Origin: Pseudomonadota bacterium
GTDB lineage: Bacteria; Pseudomonadota; Alphaproteobacteria; Rhizobiales; Devosiaceae
NCBI GenBank assembly: GCA_023391095.1
Contig: JAEWBN010000016.1
Location: 124,001-188,000 of the forward strand
Reading direction: 5' to 3'
DNA length: 64,000 nt
Shown here: positions 8,465 to 15,787 of the stretch, one piece after another
How positions within the stretch are numbered: the stretch's first letter is position 1
Layout of the letters: each line of letters opens with the position of its first letter
Program-made: the position numbers and the translations under genes
The notes under the pieces: generated by a model
Database searches by the model: none
Told to the model about the DNA's origin: nothing
The model's input: the letters and a program-made list of their open reading frames with translations, nothing else

Positions 8465-9694
8465 ATGACATTCGTATCGCGCAGGCTTGCCCTGTGTCTT
8501 CTCGGTGTGGGCGCCACGCTTCTGGCAGGTGTCAGCCCAATCGCGGTGAGCGCGCAGGAGCGCGACTCCGTCAAGATCGGCTATGCCGTGTCCATGACCG
8601 GGGGCAATGCGGGCGGCGCCGGCATCACCACCGTCCCCAACTACAAGCTGTGGGTCCACGAGGTGAACGAGGCCGGCGGTCTTGAACTGCCCGATGGTTC
8701 GCGGCTGCCCATCGAGGTGATCGAATATGACGACCGCTCGTCGGCTGAGGAAGTGGTGCGCGCGGTGGAGCGGTTGGTCACGCAGGACCAGGTCGATTTC
8801 GTTCTTTCTCCCTGGGGCACCGGCTTCAACCTTGCAGTGGCACCGTTGCTTGACCGCTTCGGCTACCCCCTGATCGCCTCGGCTGCCGTGACCGACAAGG
8901 CGCCCGAGTTTGCCGAGCGCTGGAAGCGCAGCTTCTGGCTCCTCGGTGGTGGTGCCGACTATGCCGGCGCCCTCGCCGAAGTGCTCAGCGCTGCCCATGA
9001 ATCGGGCGAGATCAACGGCGACGTTGCGATCATTTCGGTGGCCGACGGCTTTGGCATCGACCTGGCCAACGCCGCGCGCGAGACATTCGGCGAGGCCGGC
9101 CTTAACATCGTCATGGACCGGACCTATCCGCCCGGCACCACCGACTTCACGCCCATGCTCAACGAGGCTCAGGCCTCCGGTGCCGACAGCTTCGTGGCGT
9201 TTTCCTATCCGCCCGAGACCTTCGCCCTGACCCAGCAGGCGCAGGTTGCAGCCTACAACCCGGATGTCTTCTATCTCGGCGTCGGCACGCCATTCCCGAC
9301 CTATCTTGCGGCCAATGGTGACAATGCCGAAGGCGTGCTCAGCCTGGGCGGCATCGACACCTCCAACGAGGCGCTGATGGACTACCGCCAGCGCCATACC
9401 GATTTTATCGGCCAGGCCCCCGACTTCTGGGCCTCACAGATGACCTATGCCGGGCTCGAGATGCTCGAGGAAGCAATCAAGCGCGTCGGCCTCGACCGCG
9501 ACGCTGTGGCCGAAGAGCTCTCGACCGGTACGTTCACCACGATCCTCGGCGAGACCAAGCTCGAGAACAACCAGCTTCGCGACCTGTGGTGGACCGGCCA
9601 GTGGCAGAGTGGCGTGTTCGTTGCGATCGAGCCGTCCGGACGCAAAGGCGCAAGCGATATCGTGCTGCCCAAGCAGGCCTGGAAGGCACAATAA
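8465..9694 (+). CDS. ABC transporter substrate-binding protein, Leu/Ile/Val-binding family
   Basis: A 409-residue periplasmic binding protein of the Peripla_BP_6 (LivK/amide-binding) family. The signal peptide covers about residues 1-32 (ending IAVSAQE). The mature start, VKIGYAVSMTGGNAGGAG, is the standard opening of this family, and the domain continues with VIEYDDRSSAEEVVRAVERLVTQDQVDFVLSPWG-type strands. The start at 8465 follows a strong AGAGGAGG. It feeds the two permeases and two ATPases just downstream. The link to an aldehyde dehydrogenase and an AraC regulator suggests an aromatic or related carboxylate substrate rather than a branched-chain amino acid, but this is inferred. Confidence 0.9.
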   Translation: MTFVSRRLALCLLGVGATLLAGVSPIAVSAQERDSVKIGYAVSMTGGNAGGAGITTVPNYKLWVHEVNEAGGLELPDGSRLPIEVIEYDDRSSAEEVVRAVERLVTQDQVDFVLSPWGTGFNLAVAPLLDRFGYPLIASAAVTDKAPEFAERWKRSFWLLGGGADYAGALAEVLSAAHESGEINGDVAIISVADGFGIDLANAARETFGEAGLNIVMDRTYPPGTTDFTPMLNEAQASGADSFVAFSYPPETFALTQQAQVAAYNPDVFYLGVGTPFPTYLAANGDNAEGVLSLGGIDTSNEALMDYRQRHTDFIGQAPDFWASQMTYAGLEMLEEAIKRVGLDRDAVAEELSTGTFTTILGETKLENNQLRDLWWTGQWQSGVFVAIEPSGRKGASDIVLPKQAWKAQ

Positions 9695-9705
9695 CTTCAA
9701 TCACC

Positions 9706-9731
9706 GGCTCCGCGCTCCTGAGCGCGGGGCC
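9706..9731 (+). terminator. stem-loop between binding-protein gene and permease gene
   Basis: A 12-base-pair stem (arms GGCTCCGCGCTC and GAGCGCGGGGCC, one G-T wobble) with a 2-base spacer, eleven bases after the binding-protein stop. There is no T tract. Such hairpins between a binding-protein gene and its permease genes usually act as partial terminators or 3' protectors, keeping binding protein more abundant than membrane parts. Both the structure and its position are seen; the role is inferred. Confidence 0.65.
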
Positions 9732-9796
9732 CATGCTGCTTTGGAACTTATGTTCATGACCACCTCACCGCATCGAAGGCGAGGGAAGGGTACTCC

Positions 9797-10672
9797 ATGT
9801 TGTTGACAGCGCTCATTTCGGGCCTGGTACTGGGCGGCACCTATGCCCTCGTCGCCATGGGGCTCACCCTCCAATACGGCATCTCGCGCATCATGAACCT
9901 GGCATATGGCGAGGTGACCATCTTTGCTGCTTTCGCTGCCTTCTTCCTGTTTTCGACCTTTGGCATCAATCCGCTCCTGGGCCTGTTTGTCGTGCTGCCC
10001 GGTGCGTTTGCCTTCGGCTACCTGATCTATGGCATCATGATGCAGCCGCTGGTGCGGCGCTCGGCGAAAGGGGGGACCCTGGAGGTGGATTCGATCCTCG
10101 CCACCTTCGGGCTGCTATTCGTCATCCAGGGCGTGATGCTGGTCACCTTCGGATCCAACTATACCAGCTACAACTATCTCAATTTCGGCGTGAACGTGCT
10201 CGGCGCCAACATCGCGGCGAACCGGCTCCTCGCCTTTGTGTTCGCGGTGATCATTGGCGGCACGCTGTTTCTCGTGCTGACCCGCACCCGCTGGGGTACC
10301 ACCATTCGCGCCATCGCCGTTGCGCCGAATGCGGCACCGCTCGTCGGCATCAACGTCAACCGCACGGCCCGCTTCGCTTTTGCCTTGGGCACGCTGCTGG
10401 CCGCGTCGGGCGGGGTCATGATCTCCATGTATCAGACCTTCAATGCATCGATGGGTGTGGTCTTCACCATGAAGGCGCTGGTCATCGTCATTATGGGGGG
10501 GCTAGGCAACCTCATGGGGGCGCTCGTCGCCGGGTTGCTGCTCGGCGTCGTCGAGACGCTGGTCGCCACCTATGTGGATCCCGGTCTGACCCTCGCCTCC
10601 ACTTACTTCATCTTCCTGGTGGTCCTGCTCTGGAGACCTTCGGGCTTGTTCGGAAAGGCTGCGGGCCGATGA
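9797..10672 (+). CDS. branched-chain amino acid-type ABC transporter permease (LivH-like)
   Basis: A 291-residue inner-membrane permease of the LivH family with about eight hydrophobic segments. The N-terminal signature GLVLGGTYALVAMGLTLQYG...MNLAYGEV and the C-terminal GGLGNLMGALVAGLLLGVVE motif are diagnostic. It pairs with the LivM-like protein encoded immediately downstream, whose ATG overlaps this stop (ATGA). GAGGGAAGGG precedes the start. It forms half of the transmembrane channel for the substrate delivered by the periplasmic protein encoded at 8465. Confidence 0.92.
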   Translation: MLLTALISGLVLGGTYALVAMGLTLQYGISRIMNLAYGEVTIFAAFAAFFLFSTFGINPLLGLFVVLPGAFAFGYLIYGIMMQPLVRRSAKGGTLEVDSILATFGLLFVIQGVMLVTFGSNYTSYNYLNFGVNVLGANIAANRLLAFVFAVIIGGTLFLVLTRTRWGTTIRAIAVAPNAAPLVGINVNRTARFAFALGTLLAASGGVMISMYQTFNASMGVVFTMKALVIVIMGGLGNLMGALVAGLLLGVVETLVATYVDPGLTLASTYFIFLVVLLWRPSGLFGKAAGR

Positions 10673-11601
10673 CACGTACCGCCATCGGCTTCGGACTGAT
10701 CGGCCTGGCGCTCGTCGCGCTCGCCCTGGCCCCCACCCAACTGGGCGCCTATGGCGTTGGCCTGCTGCTGGGGATGACCGGCTACGTCGTCCTTGCCAGC
10801 GCCTGGGCACTGTTCTCCGGCCCGACCCGCTATATCTCGCTGGCCACGGTCGCCTTCTTCGGTATCGGCGCCTATACGGTGGCCGTTCTCTCCGAGAACC
10901 TACCATACCCCGTGGTGCTGCTCGTTGCAGGGCTGGTCGGCCTTGTGGTGGCCCTGGTGGTCGGCCTCGCGACGCTTCGGCTGGCTGGCGTCTATTTCGT
11001 GATCTTCAGCTTCGGCCTCGCCGAACTCGTCCGCCAGCTCGTCACCTGGTACGAAGTCAACGTTACCGGCACGCTCGGGCGTTACATCTTCCTGCCCATC
11101 ACCGCCGAGCAGATTTACTGGCAGCTGCTGGCGCTGGCCGCGGCCACCCTCGCCATCGGCTTCTGGATTTCGCGCTCGCGCATTGGCCTGGCACTGAAGG
11201 TCATCGGCGACGACGAAACAGTGGCCGCTCATATCGGCGTCGACATCTCCCGCGTCAAACTGGCACTGTTTGCCATCAGTGCCACCATCATCACGCTCGT
11301 CGGCGCCATCCAGGCGCCGCGCTGGACCTATATCGAGCCTGCCATCGTGTTCAATCCGACTGTCTCGTTCCTGACGGTGATCATGGCTCTGCTGGGCGGC
11401 GCGAACCGCCTATGGGGGCCGATGTTGGGTGCCATCCCGCTGTTCCTGTTGTTCGAGTGGCTGAGCGCCAACTTCCCCAACCACTATTCCATCATCCTCG
11501 GCCTCATGTTCATCGCCATTGTCTTCGTGGTTCCGCGAGGTCTTCTCGCGCTGGGGGAAGAGCTCATGGGGCGCGTGCGGCGCAAGGAGCGGGCACAGTG
11601 A
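10669..11601 (+). CDS. branched-chain amino acid-type ABC transporter permease (LivM-like)
   Basis: A 310-residue permease of the LivM family with about eight to nine membrane segments. Diagnostic stretches are TRYISLATVAFFGIGAYT (usually 'G..SlGhaaFfgiGAY'), a central ARG/GDDETVAAHIGVD segment (family 'ai.dne.aA..lGi') and LGGANRLWGPMLGA near the end. The start overlaps the LivH-like stop and its own stop overlaps the GTG of the ATPase gene, so the permease and ATPase genes are translationally coupled. Confidence 0.92.
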   Translation: MTRTAIGFGLIGLALVALALAPTQLGAYGVGLLLGMTGYVVLASAWALFSGPTRYISLATVAFFGIGAYTVAVLSENLPYPVVLLVAGLVGLVVALVVGLATLRLAGVYFVIFSFGLAELVRQLVTWYEVNVTGTLGRYIFLPITAEQIYWQLLALAAATLAIGFWISRSRIGLALKVIGDDETVAAHIGVDISRVKLALFAISATIITLVGAIQAPRWTYIEPAIVFNPTVSFLTVIMALLGGANRLWGPMLGAIPLFLLFEWLSANFPNHYSIILGLMFIAIVFVVPRGLLALGEELMGRVRRKERAQ

Positions 11602-12326
11602 ACCAGTTCCTCGAGGTCAAGGGCCTGACCAAGCAATTCGGCGGCCTTACCGCCGTCAACGACGTCAGCTTCTCGGTCGATGCCGGTGACGTGGCGGCGC
11701 TGCTGGGCCCGAACGGCTCTGGCAAGACGACACTGCTCAACATGATTTCAGGAGCCCTGGCACCCACCCGGGGCACCATCGCTCTCGGCGGCGAAACGAT
11801 CTCCGGCCTGCCTCCGCACAAGATCGCGCGGCGGGGCGTTGCGCGTACCTTCCAACTGGTCAAGATTCTCCCCTCGCTCACTGTGGCCGAAAACGTCATG
11901 GCGGCCCTGGCATTCCGGCCCAACCCGCTTTGGGGGAGCGCGGCGCGCGACCAGGCGCATGCGCTACTGGCCGAGGTCGGTCTGGCCGGCCGTGGCCGCG
12001 AGCACGCCGACGATTTGACCTATATCGACCAGAAGCGCATGGAACTTGCGCGGGCCCTCGCCGCCGAGCCGCGCCTGCTGCTGCTCGATGAGTGGCTCTC
12101 GGGCCTCAATCCTACCGAGCTGCGCGTGGGGATTGACCTCATCTTGTCGCTGCGTGATCGGGGCATGACCATCATCCTCGTCGAACACATCATGGAGGCG
12201 GTGCGGGCACTCTGCGGCCGGGCGGTCGTCATGAATGTGGGCACCAAGATCGCCGAGGGGCCGACCGCCGATGTGTTGGCCGATCCGGCCGTGATCGCCG
12301 CCTACCTCGGAGACGGCCATGCTTGA
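11598..12326 (+). CDS. ABC transporter ATP-binding protein (LivG-like)
   Basis: A 242-residue ABC ATPase. The GTG at 11598 overlaps the LivM-like stop (GTGA) and starts the protein right before the first strand. Walker A is GPNGSGKTT (residues 37-45); Walker B with the catalytic Glu is LLLLDEWLSGLNP. The signature motif reads LTYIDQKRME where LivG usually has an LxYGxQR/LSGGQ type sequence, and DEW replaces DEP. All catalytic residues are otherwise present, so it is probably active and simply belongs to a subfamily with a divergent signature. It powers the transporter with the LivF-like protein. Confidence 0.9.
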   Translation: MNQFLEVKGLTKQFGGLTAVNDVSFSVDAGDVAALLGPNGSGKTTLLNMISGALAPTRGTIALGGETISGLPPHKIARRGVARTFQLVKILPSLTVAENVMAALAFRPNPLWGSAARDQAHALLAEVGLAGRGREHADDLTYIDQKRMELARALAAEPRLLLLDEWLSGLNPTELRVGIDLILSLRDRGMTIILVEHIMEAVRALCGRAVVMNVGTKIAEGPTADVLADPAVIAAYLGDGHA

Positions 12327-13035
12327 GATCAACACGCTTTCCTTGCGCTACGGCCGGCATCTGGCGCTGGAAAATGTCTCCGTCCAAGTCGCGCCCGGCG
12401 AAACGGTGGTCATCCTGGGTGCCAATGGCGCCGGCAAGTCCTCCCTGCTCAAGGCGATCGCCGGCCTCGCGACGCCCGGAAGCGGCTCGCAGGTAACCCT
12501 GGACGGCAAATCCCTCCTCGGCCTGCCGCCGCACGAAATCCCGGAAGCCGGTATCGCCCTGGTTCCGGAGGGACGAGGCGTGTTTGGTGATCTCAATGTC
12601 GGCGAAAACCTGTTGCTGGGCGCCAATCCGCGCCGTGCCCGCGCCACCGAGGCGGAGCGCCTCGGCCTGATCTACGAGCTCTTCCCGCGTCTGGCCGAAC
12701 GCAAGCGGCAGATCGTGCGGACCATGTCGGGCGGTGAGCAGCAGATGGTTGCCATCGGGCGCGCCCTGATGAGCAACCCCAAATATCTCATGCTCGACGA
12801 GCCTAGCCTCGGGCTTGCGCCGATCGTCGTCACCGAACTGTTCGCAGCGCTCAAGCGGGTGCAGCAGACTGGGGTGGCCCTGCTTCTCGTCGAGCAGAAC
12901 GTATCAATTTCCCTTTCGATCTCGGACCGCGGCTACCTCATGGAGGCAGGGCGGATCGTGGGGTCGGACACAGCCGAAGCGCTCAAGACGGACGCAGCGG
13001 TGCAACAGGCATTTCTTGGCGGCTCTGCCGCCTGA
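12319..13035 (+). CDS. ABC transporter ATP-binding protein (LivF-like)
   Basis: A 238-residue ABC ATPase of the LivF family. Walker A is GANGAGKSS, the signature MSGGEQQMVAIGRAL is canonical, and Walker B is LMLDEPSLGLAP. The start overlaps the LivG-like gene by eight bases. The typical LivF stretch GIALVPEGRGVFGDLNVGENL lies between Walker A and the signature. It completes a five-gene transporter (binding protein, two permeases, two ATPases). Confidence 0.92.
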   Translation: MLEINTLSLRYGRHLALENVSVQVAPGETVVILGANGAGKSSLLKAIAGLATPGSGSQVTLDGKSLLGLPPHEIPEAGIALVPEGRGVFGDLNVGENLLLGANPRRARATEAERLGLIYELFPRLAERKRQIVRTMSGGEQQMVAIGRALMSNPKYLMLDEPSLGLAPIVVTELFAALKRVQQTGVALLLVEQNVSISLSISDRGYLMEAGRIVGSDTAEALKTDAAVQQAFLGGSAA

Positions 13036-13056
13036 CACTCAGAAGGAGATTTACCG

Positions 13057-14508
13057 ATGGATCAGCTCGGCTTGCTCATAGCGAATGAAGACCAGCAGGC
13101 ATCCGGTGGTGCCGTGTTTGAGCGTCTCAATCCCATTTCCGGCCAGGTTGCCACGCGCGCCGCCGCGGCCACGGTGGAGGACGCCCGTCGCGCCGCCGAC
13201 GCCGCCGCTGCTGCGTTTCCGGAATGGTCCAGCACGACTCCCAAGGAGCGGCGCAAGGTTCTGCTTAAGGCGGCCGACGTGCTGGAAGGCAAAGGACCCC
13301 AGTTCGTTGAGGCCATGGGGGCCGAGATCGGCGCCACGGCCGGCTGGGCAATGTTCAATGTCATGCTCGCCGCCGACATGCTGCGCGAGGCGGCCAGCCT
13401 CGTCACCCAGATAAAGGGCGAAATTATTCCTTCCAACCGGCCGGGGAGCCTGGCCATGGCGGTCCGCCAGCCCGCCGGCGTGATACTCTCCATGGCGCCC
13501 TGGAATGCTCCGGTCATCCTCGGCGTCCGCTCGCTCGCTACCCCGCTCGCCTGCGGCAACACGGTGGTGATGAAGACCTCCGAGCTCTGCCCGCGCACCC
13601 ATCGCCTGATTGTGGAAGCCCTGCTCGAGGCTGGTCTGCCCAAGGGCGCGCTCAACGCCATTTCCAACTCTCCAGACGATGCCGGCGAGATCGTGGAAGC
13701 GCTAATCGCCCATCCGGCCGTCCGCCGCGTCAACTTCACAGGATCCACCCGTGTCGGCCGCATCATCGCCGAAAAGGCTGGCCGTCACCTGAAGCCGGCG
13801 CTGCTGGAACTCGGCGGCAAGGCTCCGTTCGTCGTCCTCGACGATGCGGATCTCGATGAAGCCGTCGCAGCGGCAGCCTTCGGGGCGTACATGAATCAGG
13901 GCCAGATCTGCATGTCGACCGAGCGCATCGTTGTGCTCGAAACGATTGCCGACGCGTTCGTCGAGAAGCTCTCGGCCAAGGCGAACACGCTGGTCGCCGG
14001 TGATCCGACCGAAGGCAACACTCCGCTCGGTTCGGTGGTCGATGCCGGTGCCGCCCAGCGCCTCGAGCAACTGATTAAGGACGCCACCAACAAGGGTGCG
14101 GTGCTTGCCGCCGGCGGCCGTATCGACGGCACGATCATGGACGCGACCCTGCTCGACAAAGTCACGCCGTCTATGAGGATCTATAGTGAGGAGTCCTTCG
14201 GTCCCGTGGTCACTGTGGTGCGTGTCGGGTCCGTGGACGAGGCGGTGCGTGTTGCCAACGACACTGAATACGGCCTGTCGGCCGCAGTGTTCGGCAAGGA
14301 CGTCAACCGGGCGCTGTCGGTGGCCCGCCGCATCGAAAGCGGCATCTGCCACGTGAACGGCCCCACTGTACACGACGAAGCGCAGATGCCTTTTGGCGGC
14401 GTGAAGGCTTCTGGCTATGGGCGGTTCGGCGGAAACTGGAGCATCGCCGAATTTACCGAGCTACGCTGGGTGACTGTTCAAGATGGCCCTCTTCACTACC
14501 CCATCTAG
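13057..14508 (+). CDS. aldehyde dehydrogenase, salicylaldehyde/vanillin dehydrogenase-like
   Basis: A 483-residue NAD(P)-dependent aldehyde dehydrogenase. Catalytic residues are in place: Asn150 (SMAPWNAPV), Lys173 (VVMKTSE), Glu251 (LLELGGKAP) and the nucleophile Cys285 (GQICMST). The C-terminal end (MPFGGVKASGYGRFGG, AEFTELRWVTVQ, HYPI) resembles salicylaldehyde, benzaldehyde and vanillin dehydrogenases more than general aldehyde dehydrogenases. It is co-transcribed with the ABC transporter 21 bases upstream, preceded by AGAAGGAG. The likely job is to oxidise an aromatic aldehyde, imported or made from an imported compound, to its acid; the exact substrate cannot be read from the sequence. 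Confidence 0.88.
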   Translation: MDQLGLLIANEDQQASGGAVFERLNPISGQVATRAAAATVEDARRAADAAAAAFPEWSSTTPKERRKVLLKAADVLEGKGPQFVEAMGAEIGATAGWAMFNVMLAADMLREAASLVTQIKGEIIPSNRPGSLAMAVRQPAGVILSMAPWNAPVILGVRSLATPLACGNTVVMKTSELCPRTHRLIVEALLEAGLPKGALNAISNSPDDAGEIVEALIAHPAVRRVNFTGSTRVGRIIAEKAGRHLKPALLELGGKAPFVVLDDADLDEAVAAAAFGAYMNQGQICMSTERIVVLETIADAFVEKLSAKANTLVAGDPTEGNTPLGSVVDAGAAQRLEQLIKDATNKGAVLAAGGRIDGTIMDATLLDKVTPSMRIYSEESFGPVVTVVRVGSVDEAVRVANDTEYGLSAAVFGKDVNRALSVARRIESGICHVNGPTVHDEAQMPFGGVKASGYGRFGGNWSIAEFTELRWVTVQDGPLHYPI

Positions 14509-14582
14509 GGTAGGCTTACCATCAAGTGCACGGTGCCATGTGCGAGACATCGACCTGCGGAGACCGATTGCAGGATCGAAAT

Positions 14583-14609
14583 GCCGTGAGCGAACATTCC
14601 GCTCACGGC
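14583..14609 (+). terminator. stem-loop after aldehyde dehydrogenase operon
   Basis: A perfect 10-base-pair stem (arms GCCGTGAGCG and CGCTCACGGC) with a 7-base loop, 75 bases after the aldehyde dehydrogenase stop. No T tract follows (the next bases are C-rich), so it may work with Rho or as a 3' stabiliser. It marks the end of the transporter operon. Confidence 0.6.
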
Positions 14610-14720
14610 CCCCAATGCGGCGTCAGTGCGACTAGGCGCCAGAAGCCAGCTTTCGTGCCGCGTCGACCTAAAGCTGCCTGACCGCTTTCGGCCCCATTTC
14701 AGACATTAACCTGGTGATCG

Positions 14721-14936
14721 CTAGCCTGTAGGCCATATAGTGGTTGGTAATCTATCCAATAAATCGGCGAGCATATCGTCGCCTGCACGGCCATCGAGAA
14801 TAGCTTCAACGGTGGGCGGAGGCAGCAGTGTGAGCCGCAGAATGCGCCCGGCATAGCCAGCGCTGATCTTTTCGGCTGCCGCGAGTTCGGTGATGGTCGC
14901 ATATTCGGACCTCGTTGGCCAGGTGCAGGGACGCAC
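14721..14936 (-). pseudogene. C-terminal remnant of a site-specific recombinase-type protein
   Basis: The minus-strand frame reads ATITELAAAEKISAGYAGRI, then LRLTLLPPPTVEAILDG. This is the typical tail of large serine recombinase/DNA-invertase-like proteins of alphaproteobacteria ('a.itEiA.aekis.sYv.RiLRLtlLAPdiveaIldG'). Only about 70 codons remain, there is no catalytic domain, and the upstream part runs into an unrelated frame. I read it as a decayed end of a mobile-element gene. This is a family memory, not a search result. Confidence 0.55.
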
Positions 14937-15657
14937 GCCTGAATTCGCCTGCGTGGTCGTGCCGCTCTCGGATTTCGAGCCAGAGGTCTTCCGGCTCAGC
15001 GACTACCTCGCTTACTACCGAAGCGTCCGATCGCAATTCATCAGCTCCCTAAGCGAAGTCAAGCCTACATACCCTGAGCCAGTTGGGCATAGCGACGCGT
15101 GCCGGTGGCGCAGGCAATGCGACGACCGGCGCCACGCCGACGATCACTTGTCCTTGGTCGCTGGCATCTCCGCCACGCAACGGAACGAGTTGGCGTCGCA
15201 GGACGTCACGATCATGGCTCAACTCGCGGCGCTGCCTCTGCCGCTTCACTGGAATCCGACGCGTGGAGCGGCGTCCTCCTATGAGCGTATCCGCGAGCAA
15301 GCGCGCATCCAGGTAGAGGGCCGAAACTCGAGCAAGATGCTCCACGAGGTGATGACCATCGAGCGCGAACGAAGCGCCGAGCGGGTTGCCTACCTCACCA
15401 TGGCGACCGCGCTGCGCGACCACTTGCTGGACCGCGAGAATCAGCGTGGCAGCGTCTTCTCCTGGGGATGGCGCCCGGCCATGTCGTGGATGTTGCTGTT
15501 CCTCTGGTCATGGAACGGCGTGATATTGCCGGTAGCGAACGCAACCGCCGGCACGTCAATCGTGCCGATACCATGGGAACACCTGCTAGGCTTCGCCGGC
15601 CTCTGGCTCGCGATCTATGGCGGCGGTCACACGATCAAATCGGTTCTGGGAAGGTAG
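14890..15657 (+). pseudogene. chimeric frame: fragment of TM0106-type RecB-like nuclease joined to a holin-like 3-TM tail
   Basis: A 255-residue frame whose first ~140 residues (YSDLVGQVQGRTPEF, LSDYLAYYRSVRSQF, TYPEPVGHSDACRWRRQCD, DDHLSLVAGISATQRNEL) match a middle portion of TM0106-family RecB-like nucleases, which are normally over 1,000 residues long. From about residue 145 it changes into a different protein: a charged helix (VMTIERERSAERV) and two membrane segments with SWGWRPAMSWMLLFLWSW, as in GTA/phage 3-TM holins. The two parts are not expected in one protein, so a deletion probably fused two remnants. A fused product could still be made, but function is doubtful. Confidence 0.6.
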
Positions 15658-15787
15658 GCGCACTAGCATACTGAATCGCCGGCGCCGGTCTGTCGCAACA
15701 GCTTTCCGTGCTATCAGTGCTGTGCCCGACCGGCGCGCAGCACTATGGGCTGGCCGAACGGAATTTGGAGTAAAGAGAGCTGCAACG

